Translations under genes and position numbers: made by a program
Source of the DNA: Fibrobacter sp. UWEL
GTDB taxonomy: Bacteria; Fibrobacterota; Fibrobacteria; Fibrobacterales; Fibrobacteraceae
Assembly: GCF_900142535.1 (NCBI RefSeq)
Contig: NZ_FRBE01000016.1
Coordinates: 1-64,000 of the forward strand
DNA: 64,000 bases
Reading direction: 5' to 3'
Shown here: piece after piece, positions 25,836 through 35,015 of the stretch
Layout: every line of letters begins with the position of its first letter
How positions within the stretch are numbered: position 1 is the first letter of the stretch
Notes under the pieces: model-generated
What the model was told of the DNA's origin: nothing
Databases searched by the model: none
Seen by the model: only the letters and a program-made list of their open reading frames with translations

Positions 25836-28748
25836 ATGGCTGAAAAAACCTTACTTTTGCTTGACTCCTACGCATTAGCGTTCCGCATGTTCTATGCCTA
25901 CTCCCAGAACCCGCTGAAAAACAGCGCGGGCGAAGACGTGTCCATGATGCACGGCTACTGGGGCGCCGTCCTGAGGATTCTCGCCAAGCATCAGCCTACT
26001 CATTTTGCAATCGCCCGAGACGTGGCCCACACCAAGACTTTCCGCCACGAATTGTATCCGGATTACAAGGCCAATCGCGGCCCCATGCCCGAAGAAATGG
26101 CAGCCCAGATGCCTCTCCTTGGCGAATCCCTTGCCGCCAGCGGAATCCCGCTCTTGTCGGAACCGGGATACGAAGCAGACGACGTCATGGCAAGTACTGC
26201 CGTAGCCGCCGCAGAAGCAGGCTTCGACCGCATTCTGATTATCAGTAAAGACAAGGACATGAGCCAGATCGTGAACGACAAGATTCACCTGTTCCATCTG
26301 GAAAAAGGCGCCGACGGCATTGACTTCGGCCCGGATCAGGTTCTTGAAAAGTACGGCTTGCCGCCGGAAAAAATCCGTGACTATTTGGCCCTGATGGGAG
26401 ACGCCAGCGATAACGTTCCTGGCGTACCGAAGGTTGGTCCCAAGACCGCCATTACGCTGTTGGAAGAATACGGCGACATGGACAACATCTACGCCAACAT
26501 CGATAACATCAAGAAGAAAGGCCTTCACGACAATCTGGCCAACAATAAGGAACAGGCATTCCTCAGCCGCGAACTGGTCACCCTCCAGACCAAGCGTGCC
26601 TTCAACGGCAGCCTGGACGCCCTGGAATACACAGGCATTCATGTAGACACCTTGGCCGACATGTTCAAGGAACACGAGATCAACAGCCTGCTGAGACTAT
26701 TGGAAAAGATACCCAGCAAGACCGGTTTCGTTAAGGGTTCTGAAAATGAATCTGGCACAGAGAGCGCAGGCGAATCCGGTTCGGAAAGCGTCCAAGGCGC
26801 AGGCGTGACCCGTGCAGATTTTGACATGCCCAAGGACGTCTTGCCCACCTACATTTGCGTGGATTCCGCTGAAGTCTTTGAACAGATGAAAGCAGAGTTT
26901 GCAGCGGCTCCCCTCATTGGAGTGGACACGGAAACCGACGGATTGGATCCTATGCAGTGCGGCCTTGTGGGACTGTGCATTGCCGCCGTTGACGCAAGCG
27001 AGAGCGTCGTCGACGCTGAAAGCAAGCGCACCGACTATACGGTTAGCAAGGGTTATTACATTCCCCTGAACCATCGGGATGAAATCGGATTCCCGCAGCC
27101 CGTAGCAAAGGGCGGAAACTTCGATATCAACCTGGTGAAGGAATGGTTCGTTGATTTTTTCAGCAAGGTCCCCGAGCCTGCCGAGGGTCCGACGCGCGCC
27201 TTCGTTTTCCATAACGCAAAGTTCGACTTGCACGTTCTGGCTCGAGCATTCGGTCTGACACAGCAGCAGATTGATAACGCCAACATCATCGACACCCTCA
27301 TTGCCGCATGGATGTTAAGCCCCGGCGAAAACGGCCTCGGTTTGGACAATCAAGTGATGCAAAAGCTGCAGCACGAAATGATTCCCATCGAGAATCTTAT
27401 TGGCCGCGGCAAGAGCCAGATTACTTTCGACCGCACACCGATTGCAGCCGCCACCGAGTATGGTGCAGAAGATGCAGTTTATACCTTACGCCTGTGGGCA
27501 CCCCTACAGAAGCAGTTACAGAAATACGACTACGAGAAGTATTTCTACCAGCAGGAAATGCCTTTGCTGAAGGTGCTATACCAGATGGAATCCGTAGGCA
27601 TCGCGGTCAACGTTCCCAGCTTGAAAACTCTGGAATTTGAACTGCAGCGTCGCATTGAAAATCTTGAAAAAGACATTTGTGACATGGCGGGAACGGAATT
27701 CAACATCGGAAGCCCCAAGCAATTGGCCGAGGTCATGTTCGACACCCTAGGTTTGCGTGAAGTGAAAAAACGTAGTACCGACGCAACCGTCCTGGAAGAA
27801 CTGTTCTATGAGACTGCAAGTCCCTTCGTAGCCTCCGTCATTGAATATCGCGAATTGAAGAAGATGCAGAGTACCTACGTGAGCGTTTTGCCCACTCTGG
27901 TCAATCCCGAGACCAAGCGTATTCATACCAGCTTTATCCAGTGGGGTACAGCAACAGGCCGCCTCTCCAGCCGTGATCCCAACCTGCAGAACATTCCCGT
28001 TCGTAGCGACTTGGGCAAGAAAATTCGCGCAGCCTTCGTCCCGCAGAATCCGGACAACGTGATTCTCGCCGTAGACTACTCTCAGATTGAATTGAGAATG
28101 CTGGCTCACTTGAGTGGTGACGAAGCCCTCATCGATTCTTACCGCAACAACATTGATATTCATGCCCGTACCGCGGCGGCTATTTACGGTGTACCGCTGG
28201 AAAACGTCACCAGCGATATGCGTCGCGACGCCAAGGTAGTGAACTTCGGCGTTCTTTACGGTATGACCGCCTTCCGCCTCTCTCGCGACTTGAAAATTCC
28301 CATGGGTCAGGCCAAGGATTTTATTACGGGCTACTTCGATATGTTCCAGGGCGTTCAGATGTTCATCGAAAGCACCAAGGCCAACGCCCATCGCGACGGT
28401 TACGTGGAGACCCTCTCAGGACGCCGCCGCTACATCGCAGGTATCGACAGCTCCGACCGCATGGAATCCCAGATGGCAGAACGTATGGCAGTAAACACTC
28501 CCGTGCAGGGCAGTGCCGCGGACCTCATCAAGATTGCCATGATCCGCATCCAGAAGAGAATCAACGACGAAGCCCTGCCTCTGAAGATGATGCTCCAGGT
28601 TCACGACGAACTGGTCTTCGAATGTCCCCGCGACCGCGTTGAAGAACTCTCCGCCATGGTAAAGTCCGAAATGGAAAACGCCATGAAGTTGCAAGTTCCT
28701 TTAGTAGCCAGCGTCGGCTTCGGCGAAAACTGGCTGATTGCCCATTAA
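25836..28748 (+). CDS. polA: DNA polymerase I
   Basis: Encodes 970 residues with all three domains: 5'-3' flap nuclease (about 1-300, SGYEADDVMAS-like GYEADDVM and DNVPGVPKVGPKTA), 3'-5' exonuclease (about 335-530) with intact D-x-E in VDTETDGLD (about 362), HNAKFDLH and the later YGAEDAVYTL, and the polymerase domain with TGRLSSRDPNLQNIP, DYSQIELRMLAH (about 746) and MLQVHDELVFE. It is about 40 residues longer than the E. coli enzyme, partly from an acidic linker near 305-330 and a short palindrome-derived insert near 445-452. It starts 4 bases after a TACATTCG box. Confidence 0.97.
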   Translation: MAEKTLLLLDSYALAFRMFYAYSQNPLKNSAGEDVSMMHGYWGAVLRILAKHQPTHFAIARDVAHTKTFRHELYPDYKANRGPMPEEMAAQMPLLGESLAASGIPLLSEPGYEADDVMASTAVAAAEAGFDRILIISKDKDMSQIVNDKIHLFHLEKGADGIDFGPDQVLEKYGLPPEKIRDYLALMGDASDNVPGVPKVGPKTAITLLEEYGDMDNIYANIDNIKKKGLHDNLANNKEQAFLSRELVTLQTKRAFNGSLDALEYTGIHVDTLADMFKEHEINSLLRLLEKIPSKTGFVKGSENESGTESAGESGSESVQGAGVTRADFDMPKDVLPTYICVDSAEVFEQMKAEFAAAPLIGVDTETDGLDPMQCGLVGLCIAAVDASESVVDAESKRTDYTVSKGYYIPLNHRDEIGFPQPVAKGGNFDINLVKEWFVDFFSKVPEPAEGPTRAFVFHNAKFDLHVLARAFGLTQQQIDNANIIDTLIAAWMLSPGENGLGLDNQVMQKLQHEMIPIENLIGRGKSQITFDRTPIAAATEYGAEDAVYTLRLWAPLQKQLQKYDYEKYFYQQEMPLLKVLYQMESVGIAVNVPSLKTLEFELQRRIENLEKDICDMAGTEFNIGSPKQLAEVMFDTLGLREVKKRSTDATVLEELFYETASPFVASVIEYRELKKMQSTYVSVLPTLVNPETKRIHTSFIQWGTATGRLSSRDPNLQNIPVRSDLGKKIRAAFVPQNPDNVILAVDYSQIELRMLAHLSGDEALIDSYRNNIDIHARTAAAIYGVPLENVTSDMRRDAKVVNFGVLYGMTAFRLSRDLKIPMGQAKDFITGYFDMFQGVQMFIESTKANAHRDGYVETLSGRRRYIAGIDSSDRMESQMAERMAVNTPVQGSAADLIKIAMIRIQKRINDEALPLKMMLQVHDELVFECPRDRVEELSAMVKSEMENAMKLQVPLVASVGFGENWLIAH
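27167..27193. repeat. Palindromic repeat copy, in frame in polA
   Basis: GGTCCCCGAGCCTGCCGAGG followed by GTCCGAC. It is translated as VPEPAEGPT in the exonuclease domain, between DFFSK and RAFVFHN. It resembles the GAGCCTGTCGAAG core found four times in the pectate lyase gene. Confidence 0.55.
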
Positions 28749-28785
28749 ACCATCCAAATGATTTTTTAAACACAAGAGGAAACCT

Positions 28786-28899
28786 ATGGCAGATCAAAAT
28801 CCTAAGAAAATGTCTCCCAAAGTGGCAATTGCATTGATTATCGGCATAATCATCGTTTGCAACGCCATTGTGATTATCGGTAGCCAGCTGAGCCACTAA
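28786..28899 (+). CDS. 37-residue single-helix membrane protein
   Basis: A short frame with a good ribosome site (AGAGGAAA, then CCT, then ATG). The product has a polar basic start (MADQNPKKMSPK), one hydrophobic helix (VAIALIIGIIIVCNAIVIIG) and a short tail SQLSH. It begins 37 bases after the polA stop and is followed by a strong terminator at 28951, so it is probably the last gene of the polA transcript. No family is recognised; conservation in relatives would decide whether it is real. Confidence 0.6.
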   Translation: MADQNPKKMSPKVAIALIIGIIIVCNAIVIIGSQLSH

Positions 28900-28950
28900 C
28901 AAGTCCCGTTTCAGCACAAATCATTGTAATTTCTTCAAATCTTTTTTCAA

Positions 28951-28989
28951 GAGCAGACGTTTCATAAGAACGTTTGCTCCATTTTTTAT
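28951..28989 (+). terminator. Intrinsic terminator after polA and the small membrane gene
   Basis: GAGCA-G-ACGTT (28951-28961) pairs with AACGT-T-TGCTC (28969-28979), followed by CATTTTTT. It separates the replication genes from the cellulase cluster. Confidence 0.8.
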
Positions 28990-29001
28990 ATAGATTACAC
29001 A

Positions 29002-29013
29002 TCGGTGATTTGG
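29002..29013 (+). promoter_or_regulatory. Leader element shared by GH5 genes 1 and 2
   Basis: TCGGTGATTTGG occurs here and again at 30740-30751, each just downstream of a TATA-type promoter box (TATAGATT here). It lies 52 bases before the ATG at 29066. Either part of the promoter/transcription start or a leader RNA element. Confidence 0.45.
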
Positions 29014-29065
29014 TCCTTCGTATTGGTGGTACGAGGGGTGTTTAGGAAAAATTTAGAGGACCATT

Positions 29066-30622
29066 ATGAAAAAACTGCTTTTGGGCGCAGCTTTCGCATG
29101 CGCATTCGGCTTGTTAAACGCAGCCACACTCCCCAAGGCAACTGAAATTTACCCCAACATGGGTCTGGGCTGGAACCTGGGCAACACCATGGAAGTTCCC
29201 AAGGATCCTACCGCCTGGGGTAACGTTGTTCCGTCTGCAGACGTCATCAAGGCGGTGAAGCTGGCGGGTTTCAATACCATCCGCATTCCCTGCGCCTGGA
29301 ATTCCCACGCAAGCAACGGCACCATTGACGCAACCTGGCTCGCAACCGTAAAGGGAGTGGTGGACGCCGCCATTTCTTACGGTATGTATGTCTTGCTAAA
29401 CAGCCATTGGGACGAAGGCTGGCTGGAAGACCACGTATTCGATGGCCAGGGCTACGACAAGACGGGCCTCGTCAGCAATTCCGCCACACAGTTGGCCGCT
29501 AAACAGAGCAGCTACTGGAAGCAGATTGCAGACTACTTCAAGGACTACGACGAACACCTGATTTTCGCCAGCGCCAACGAGCCCGGCGTCAACGATCCCT
29601 GGCAAGCAAACGGACAGTGGGCTTTTACCAATGAAAGAATGCAGGTTCTCAAGTCCTATCACGAAGCCTGCATCAAGGCGGTCCGTAACAGCGGCGGAAA
29701 CAACGCCACCCGCACCATCATCGTACAGATGCCCCGCACCGAAATTGAAAACAGCGACATGCTGGCTAACAGCTACCCCACGGACCCGGCAGGCTCTGGA
29801 TACACCATGGCCGAGGCTCACTTTTACCCCTACCAGTTCGCCTTTATGGAAAAAGACGAAAGCTGGGGCAAGGTTTACTATTACTGGGAAAGCGAAACCA
29901 CTGGCGATGCAAACCGCACCTGCAGCGGCAACGCCACTGGTTCCAAGAACTTTATCGAATCCCAGTTCAGCAAGCTGGAAAACACCTTCGTGAAGAAGGG
30001 CATTCCCGTGGTCATCGGTGAAATGGGCATCAACAAGCGCTACAGCCGCGTAGGTCAATCCGACTTCAATCTGGATAAGCACCTGAGGGCAGTTGCCGCC
30101 TGGTACGGCTATACCGTGGGTTCCGCGAAAAAGCACGGCCTGGTACCCTGCGTGTGGGACACGGGCTACGAACGTAAAACCGGTGGCGACGGCGATGGGG
30201 ACATGACCATTATCCGTCGCCAGGCAAAGTACGGTAGCGACCTGGGTGCCATCGTGGACACCGCCACCATGAACGCCATGAAGCGCAGTTTTGGTGTAGG
30301 CGAAGTAGTGTTACCCCCCATCGTGCAGACCACCGTTTCCAGCAGCTCCGTGCAGCCGGCAGCCTCTAGCTCCAGCAACCAACAGGTTCCACCGATGGTC
30401 CTCGACGCCACAACGCAATCCCCCAGGGCCTCCCTCACCCGTCAGGGCAACCTGCTGGTGGCACAGGGTAACCGCGCTGAAATCCGCCTCTTCGACATGA
30501 ACGGCAACCTGATTCGCGCAGTTCGCTCCACCTCCAATGCAACCCTCAGCCTCACCGGCCTGAGCAACGGAATGTATATCGCCAAGAGCGGTTCCACCAC
30601 TCTAAAGGTCAAAATCAAGTAA
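29066..30622 (+). CDS. Secreted GH5 cellulase 1 with C-terminal sorting-type domain
   Basis: Encodes 518 residues: a signal peptide (MKKLLLGAAFACAFGLLNA), a GH5 catalytic domain (about 22-415), a Ser/Pro linker (about 420-445) and a C-terminal domain of about 65 residues (IRLFDMNGNLIRAVRS, NGMYIAKSG, ending KVKIK) like type IX sorting domains. The acid/base is E172 (ANEPG) and the nucleophile E319 (VVIGEMG). The opening MGLGWNLGNTMEVP and overall layout resemble GH5 subfamily 4 endoglucanases. The loop after the third strand is of the NSHWDEGWLEDHVFDG type, as in gene 4. It should cleave beta-1,4-glucan at the cell surface. Ribosome site AGAGG before the ATG. Confidence 0.92.
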   Translation: MKKLLLGAAFACAFGLLNAATLPKATEIYPNMGLGWNLGNTMEVPKDPTAWGNVVPSADVIKAVKLAGFNTIRIPCAWNSHASNGTIDATWLATVKGVVDAAISYGMYVLLNSHWDEGWLEDHVFDGQGYDKTGLVSNSATQLAAKQSSYWKQIADYFKDYDEHLIFASANEPGVNDPWQANGQWAFTNERMQVLKSYHEACIKAVRNSGGNNATRTIIVQMPRTEIENSDMLANSYPTDPAGSGYTMAEAHFYPYQFAFMEKDESWGKVYYYWESETTGDANRTCSGNATGSKNFIESQFSKLENTFVKKGIPVVIGEMGINKRYSRVGQSDFNLDKHLRAVAAWYGYTVGSAKKHGLVPCVWDTGYERKTGGDGDGDMTIIRRQAKYGSDLGAIVDTATMNAMKRSFGVGEVVLPPIVQTTVSSSSVQPAASSSSNQQVPPMVLDATTQSPRASLTRQGNLLVAQGNRAEIRLFDMNGNLIRAVRSTSNATLSLTGLSNGMYIAKSGSTTLKVKIK

Positions 30623-30664
30623 ATTCGCCATTTTTTAAAAGAAACCGCAAATTTACATCTGTTG

Positions 30665-30703
30665 AAAGTTCCGCACCACTTATCCGTGGGGCGGACTTTT
30701 TTT
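30665..30703 (+). terminator. Terminator after GH5 gene 1
   Basis: AAGTTCCGCACCAC pairs imperfectly with GTGGGGCGGACTT around loop TTATCC and is followed by a run of seven T. The next gene's promoter starts about 25 bases later, so gene 2 has its own promoter. Confidence 0.7.
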
Positions 30704-30739
30704 GTGAACGTTCCACATTCCACGCCTTTATATTTATGT

Positions 30740-30751
30740 TCGGTGATTTGG
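30740..30751 (+). promoter_or_regulatory. Second copy of the shared GH5 leader element
   Basis: TCGGTGATTTGG, identical to 29002-29013, preceded by TATATTTATG and 18 bases before the ATG at 30770. Confidence 0.45.
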
Positions 30752-30769
30752 AAAAACATAAGGGATGAT

Positions 30770-32455
30770 ATGAAAAAATTGATGTTTGGCGCCGCACTGG
30801 CTTGCGCATTCGGCCTCGCTCAGGCAGAACTCCCCTCCGCAGCAAGTATTCAAAAGAATATGGGCATGGGTTACAATATCGGAAACTCCATGGAAGTGCC
30901 CAACGATCCCACCGGATGGGGCAATCCCTATCCCACCCAGGCCCTGCTGGATTCCATCAAGGCAGCTGGTTTCAACACCGTCCGTATCCCCTGCGCCTGG
31001 GATTCCCATACACAGAACGGCAAGATTACCGAAACTTGGCTGGACTCCGTGAAGACGGTGGTGGATTACGCCATGCGTAATGGCCTCTACACCATCCTGA
31101 ACATCCATCACGAAGGTCAAGGCGGTTGGTTCCAGACCCATATGTCCACCTACAAGGACAACACTCTTGACACCAAGATGAAGAACTATTGGACCCAGAT
31201 TGCAGACAAGTTCAAGAATTACGACGAACATCTGATTTTTGCAGGCGCCAACGAACCGGGCGAAGGCCAGGAAGGTCTTACCTGGACAAGCCAGCACGCC
31301 CAGGTTTTGATGGGCTACTATCAGACATTTATTGATGCCGTCCGCGCTACAGGCGGAAATAACGGCACCCGCACCTTGATTATTCAGGGTCTCCAGACCG
31401 ATATCGACAAGTCCGACAGCCTCGCACCCGTCAGCATTTTCCCCAAGGACAAGGTATCCGGCCGCCTCATGTTCGAGGTACATTTTTACGGTCCCTATCA
31501 GTATGTGCTCATGACTAGTAAACAGACCTGGGGAGACAAGGAAATCTTGCCCCAATATTACTACGGAGACTACCAGAAGGCTAGCGAGCCCAAGCGCAAC
31601 TGCGGTTACAACGCTTGGGCAAACGCCGTCGATTCTGAACAGGCAGGGATCGGCTTTCCTAACAAGCAATTCGCAAAAATGAAAGCCCATTATGTGGACA
31701 AGGGCTACCCCGTCATTATCGGCGAATTCGGCTCCCTGTACCGTTCTCCGGAATTGAGTGGTTCCGACCTGGAACTCCATAAGAAAGGACGAATCCAGTG
31801 GCATAAGGATGTGGTTACCGCCGCCAAGAACAATGGTGTCACCCCCATTCTCTGGGACATGGGCAACGAGGCTGCCGAATACGACAACATGGCCTACATC
31901 CGCCGCCAGACAAACAAGTTCGGCGGCCAGATGGGCAACGTAATCGAACCGGAAATCATCAACGCCATGCGCGGCGTTTACGGTATGGGAACCTACAATA
32001 ATACCGGCGTTACCCATACGGAAGCCTTTATTCCCGGCAGCGGCGTGCCGGTTATTGGCGGTTCAGCAACACCGGATATTTCCAGCAGTTCCGTCACCAT
32101 ATCCTCTAGCTCCGTGCAGCCAGTCGTTTCAAGTTCTAGCATCGCTGTTTCCAGCAGTTCTGTGCAGCCGGTTGTTTCTAGCAGTTCTGTTGCACCCGTG
32201 GTTACCAGTTCCAGCAGCGAGGCTATCCTGGGAATCCTTGCCCCGCAGGTGGCAAACGCAACCCTTACCCGCCAGGGCAATATGCTGGTAGCACAGGACA
32301 ATCGCGCTTCCATCCGTCTCTTCGACATGAACGGCAATCTGATTCGTGAAGTTCGCGCCCTCTCCAACAAGGCAATCTTGAGCCTTGCAGGTCTCCGCAA
32401 GGGATCCTACATCGCCAAGAGCGGAAATCAGGTCCTGAAGGTTTCCGTGAAGTAA
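30770..32455 (+). CDS. Secreted GH5 cellulase 2 with C-terminal sorting-type domain
   Basis: Encodes 561 residues from the ATG at 30770 (AAGGGA ribosome site); the frame is open upstream to 30662, but the signal peptide MKKLMFGAALACAFGLAQA fixes the start. The GH5 domain (about 22-415) has E162 (ANEPG) as acid/base and E319 (IIGEFG) as nucleophile. Its loop NIHHEGQGGWFQTHM differs from gene 1 but matches gene 3. Three serine-rich linkers (about 435-490, SSSSVQPVVSSSS type) lead to a C-terminal domain nearly identical to that of gene 1 (IRLFDMNGNLIREVRA, SYIAKSG). Surface beta-glucanase of the same cluster. Confidence 0.92.
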   Translation: MKKLMFGAALACAFGLAQAELPSAASIQKNMGMGYNIGNSMEVPNDPTGWGNPYPTQALLDSIKAAGFNTVRIPCAWDSHTQNGKITETWLDSVKTVVDYAMRNGLYTILNIHHEGQGGWFQTHMSTYKDNTLDTKMKNYWTQIADKFKNYDEHLIFAGANEPGEGQEGLTWTSQHAQVLMGYYQTFIDAVRATGGNNGTRTLIIQGLQTDIDKSDSLAPVSIFPKDKVSGRLMFEVHFYGPYQYVLMTSKQTWGDKEILPQYYYGDYQKASEPKRNCGYNAWANAVDSEQAGIGFPNKQFAKMKAHYVDKGYPVIIGEFGSLYRSPELSGSDLELHKKGRIQWHKDVVTAAKNNGVTPILWDMGNEAAEYDNMAYIRRQTNKFGGQMGNVIEPEIINAMRGVYGMGTYNNTGVTHTEAFIPGSGVPVIGGSATPDISSSSVTISSSSVQPVVSSSSIAVSSSSVQPVVSSSSVAPVVTSSSSEAILGILAPQVANATLTRQGNMLVAQDNRASIRLFDMNGNLIREVRALSNKAILSLAGLRKGSYIAKSGNQVLKVSVK

Positions 32456-32499
32456 ATTTTCAACGCGCTAAAAAAAAGATACTCTCATCCAGACAAACC

Positions 32500-32537
32500 A
32501 GAAATCCGGGCGGCAACGTCCGGATTTCTTCTTTTTC
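32500..32537 (+). terminator. Terminator after GH5 gene 2
   Basis: AGAAATCCGG (32500-32509) pairs perfectly with CCGGATTTCT (32520-32529), then TCTTTTTC. The rest of the gap up to gene 3 is AT-rich promoter and leader sequence. Confidence 0.8.
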
Positions 32538-32612
32538 GTCAAAAAACACAAGTTTTATTATCTCAGCGGGGTATCAAAAGCCTCCTCTTTCGATGTAAAT
32601 TTTCATTAACAT

Positions 32613-32645
32613 CCGTTGAACATATTGCACCGCTATTTTACAACA
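32613..32645 (+). promoter_or_regulatory. Upstream element shared by GH5 genes 3 and 4
   Basis: CCGTTGA, 8 bases, CACC, then TTTTACAAC. The same order CCGTTGA-N8-CACC...TTACAAC is found at 34910-34940 before gene 4. A possible regulator site or promoter -35 region. A separate dyad ACGGGAA/TTCCCGT lies at 32722-32737, just before the ribosome site. Confidence 0.4.
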
Positions 32646-32749
32646 TCACGTTTAATTTGATCCTAAACAAGGCTTTCCTATTTAACTTTATTAACGGTTG
32701 TTTGGTTCCTTTGGGTTGGAAACGGGAATTTTCCCGTCAAAGGAGCAAT

Positions 32750-34822
32750 ATGAATTATTCTAGACTTTTGGGCCTTACTGCAGGTCTCAGCCTCATGGCT
32801 GGCGTTTCCGCCTTTGCCGCTTTCCCCAAATCCGCCGATCTCGTCACAAAGATGGGTTTTGGTTTTAACATCGGCAACTCCATGGAAGTGCCTAATGACC
32901 CCACCGGTTGGGGCAACCCCTTCCCCACCAAGGATTTGATGGATTCCATCAAGGCAGCAGGTTTCTCCACCGTTCGTATTCCCTGCGCATGGGATTCCCA
33001 CGCACCGGGCGGCGTCATTACCGAAACCTGGCTGGACTCCGTAAAGACCGTTGTGGATTACGCCATCGCTAACCAGCTTTATGTCGTTTTGAACATCCAT
33101 CACGAAGGTGAAGGCGGCTGGTTCCAGACTCACATCGACGAAACCGTGGACAACACCGTCGATACCAAGATGAAGAATTACTGGACCCAGATTGCAACGA
33201 AGTTCGCTGCTTACGACGAACACCTGATTTTCGCAGGCGCCAACGAACCGGGTTCCAACCTGGGCGACAAGTGGACCGCAAACCATGTGTCCACCTTGAT
33301 GCACTACTACCAGACTTTCATCAACGCAGTTCGTGCCGTTCCCGGTAACGAAACCCGCACCTTGATCATTCAGGGTTTGAACACAGACATCGACAAGTCC
33401 GTAAAGAGCGCTCCGGTGACCGTATTCCCCACCGACACCCAGACCGGCTACCTGATGTTCGAAGTGCATTACTATGATCCGTACCAGTACACCCTCATGT
33501 ACGAAGAACAGGATTGGGGCGCACCGAACAACGAAAAGATTATTCCCCAGTACTTCTATGGTGCAGACTTCCTGAGCACCACCGAACCCAAGCGCAACGC
33601 TGGTTATAACGCCTGGGCAGGTTCTGTGGACGCTGCCTACTACACCGAAAAGCATGTGAATACCCAGTTCGCCAAGATGAAGAGCAACTATGCCGACAAG
33701 GGCTATCCTGTTCTCATCGGTGAATTCGGCGCCAACATCCGTACTCCGGATCTGGACGGTGCTGATCTGGAAAAGCACCTGAAGGGTCGTGTCCAGTGGC
33801 ACAAGGACGTTGCCGCTGCCGCCAAGAAGTACGGTGTGGTCCCTGTTCTTTGGGACATGGGTAACGAAAGCACCGATGGTTACGACAACATGGCCTATAT
33901 CCGCCGTCAGTCCGCTCCTGTGGGCAAGATTGTGGACGCAGACGCCATCAACGCCATCCGCGAAGCATTCAATATGACCGCTGTGATCGGCGGCGGCACC
34001 ACTCCTGTAATTCAGGCTGGTGACAAGGCTCTCCACGTCACTTACAAGACTGTTCAATCCGACTCTTCCGAAGCAGGTACGGTACGTATTGACCTGGGCG
34101 GTAAGGACTGGTCTCAGTATGTTGCAATCTCCTTCGACATGCGTGTAGCCGGCGAATCTGCAGGTCCTTGCCTGGATCAGACCCGCGACGGTTGTGCTGA
34201 ATACGGCTGGGCAAGCGTTTCCCTGTTCAACATGTCCGGCGAATGGGACTGGAAGGAAGTGAGCCTGGGTAACGTTGAAGACCTTGGCCTCCTGGACAAC
34301 TACAAGATTGCTTTCGGTGCTACCGGCATGGCCATTACCGATCCTACCGACATGAAGGCCATCGGCATTAACCTTTACGGCACTCAGTTCACCGGCGACA
34401 TGTATCTGGACAACATGCTCCTGTGGAAGGCCGACGGTACTGCAGACACCCTGAACAACTTCAACAAGAAGGGCGCAAGCTACGGTGGTATTGCAAAGGG
34501 ATCTCTCATCCAGGCAAACGCAACCGGCGACTGGGGCGTCACCACTACTCCGAGCACCGCCATCAAGCCCACTGCAACCGCATCTCGCAAGATGCAGGTT
34601 TCCATCCAGCAGGGTCTGGTGAACACCACCTTCCACTCTCCCAGAGCTTCTCAGGCTAGCGTCATGCTGCTGAACACCCTGGGTCAGGAAGTGGCCGCAA
34701 AGCACTTTACCGCTATGCCGGGCTCCAACAGCGTGCAGCTCTCCACCAACTACCGCGGTGCAGCAGTGCTGATCGTGAAGCAGGGTAAGGTCGCCTACTC
34801 CAAGCGAGTCATCCTGAAGTAA
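32750..34822 (+). CDS. Secreted GH5 cellulase 3 with CBM-like domain
   Basis: Encodes 690 residues from the ATG at 32750 (AAAGGAG ribosome site, signal peptide MNYSRLLGLTAGLSLMAGVSAFA). The GH5 domain (about 25-415) has E166 (ANEPG) and E325 (LIGEFG); the loop NIHHEGEGGWFQTHI matches gene 2. A beta-sandwich of about 170 residues follows (HVTYKTVQSDSSEAGTVRID, ending in MYLDNMLLWKADG), like carbohydrate-binding modules of families 11/30; the family is uncertain. The C-terminus (about 600-690) is a distinct domain ending NYRGAAVLIVKQG...RVILK, shared with gene 4 only. There is no poly-Ser linker. Confidence 0.9.
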   Translation: MNYSRLLGLTAGLSLMAGVSAFAAFPKSADLVTKMGFGFNIGNSMEVPNDPTGWGNPFPTKDLMDSIKAAGFSTVRIPCAWDSHAPGGVITETWLDSVKTVVDYAIANQLYVVLNIHHEGEGGWFQTHIDETVDNTVDTKMKNYWTQIATKFAAYDEHLIFAGANEPGSNLGDKWTANHVSTLMHYYQTFINAVRAVPGNETRTLIIQGLNTDIDKSVKSAPVTVFPTDTQTGYLMFEVHYYDPYQYTLMYEEQDWGAPNNEKIIPQYFYGADFLSTTEPKRNAGYNAWAGSVDAAYYTEKHVNTQFAKMKSNYADKGYPVLIGEFGANIRTPDLDGADLEKHLKGRVQWHKDVAAAAKKYGVVPVLWDMGNESTDGYDNMAYIRRQSAPVGKIVDADAINAIREAFNMTAVIGGGTTPVIQAGDKALHVTYKTVQSDSSEAGTVRIDLGGKDWSQYVAISFDMRVAGESAGPCLDQTRDGCAEYGWASVSLFNMSGEWDWKEVSLGNVEDLGLLDNYKIAFGATGMAITDPTDMKAIGINLYGTQFTGDMYLDNMLLWKADGTADTLNNFNKKGASYGGIAKGSLIQANATGDWGVTTTPSTAIKPTATASRKMQVSIQQGLVNTTFHSPRASQASVMLLNTLGQEVAAKHFTAMPGSNSVQLSTNYRGAAVLIVKQGKVAYSKRVILK

Positions 34823-34850
34823 AATTCTTCAAGATTAACCGTTTTGTTGA

Positions 34851-34888
34851 GAAATCCGTCCCATTTTGGGATGGATTTCTTCGTTTTT
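34851..34888 (+). terminator. Terminator after GH5 gene 3
   Basis: GAAATCC-G-TCCCA pairs with TGGGA-T-GGATTTC around a TTT loop, followed by TTCGTTTTT. Confidence 0.75.
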
Positions 34889-34909
34889 AAGCAAAAAACG
34901 CCACCACAC

Positions 34910-34940
34910 CCGTTGAGATTTTTACACCACATATTACAAC
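34910..34940 (+). promoter_or_regulatory. Second copy of the element shared by GH5 genes 3 and 4
   Basis: CCGTTGA-N8-CACC-N5-TTACAAC, about 106 bases before the ATG at 35016. Counterpart of 32613-32645. Confidence 0.4.
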
Positions 34941-35015
34941 GTGGAATACGTTTTTCGAAACATATCTCCATCCGGAGTATAAATTCATTAGTGCAATAAT
35001 CTTAACGAGGTGTTT

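Noticed and set aside
32678-34705. Open frame of 675 codons on the minus strand opposite GH5 gene 3
   Set aside because: Antisense shadow; similar shadows lie opposite genes 2 and 4. No start signals or domains.
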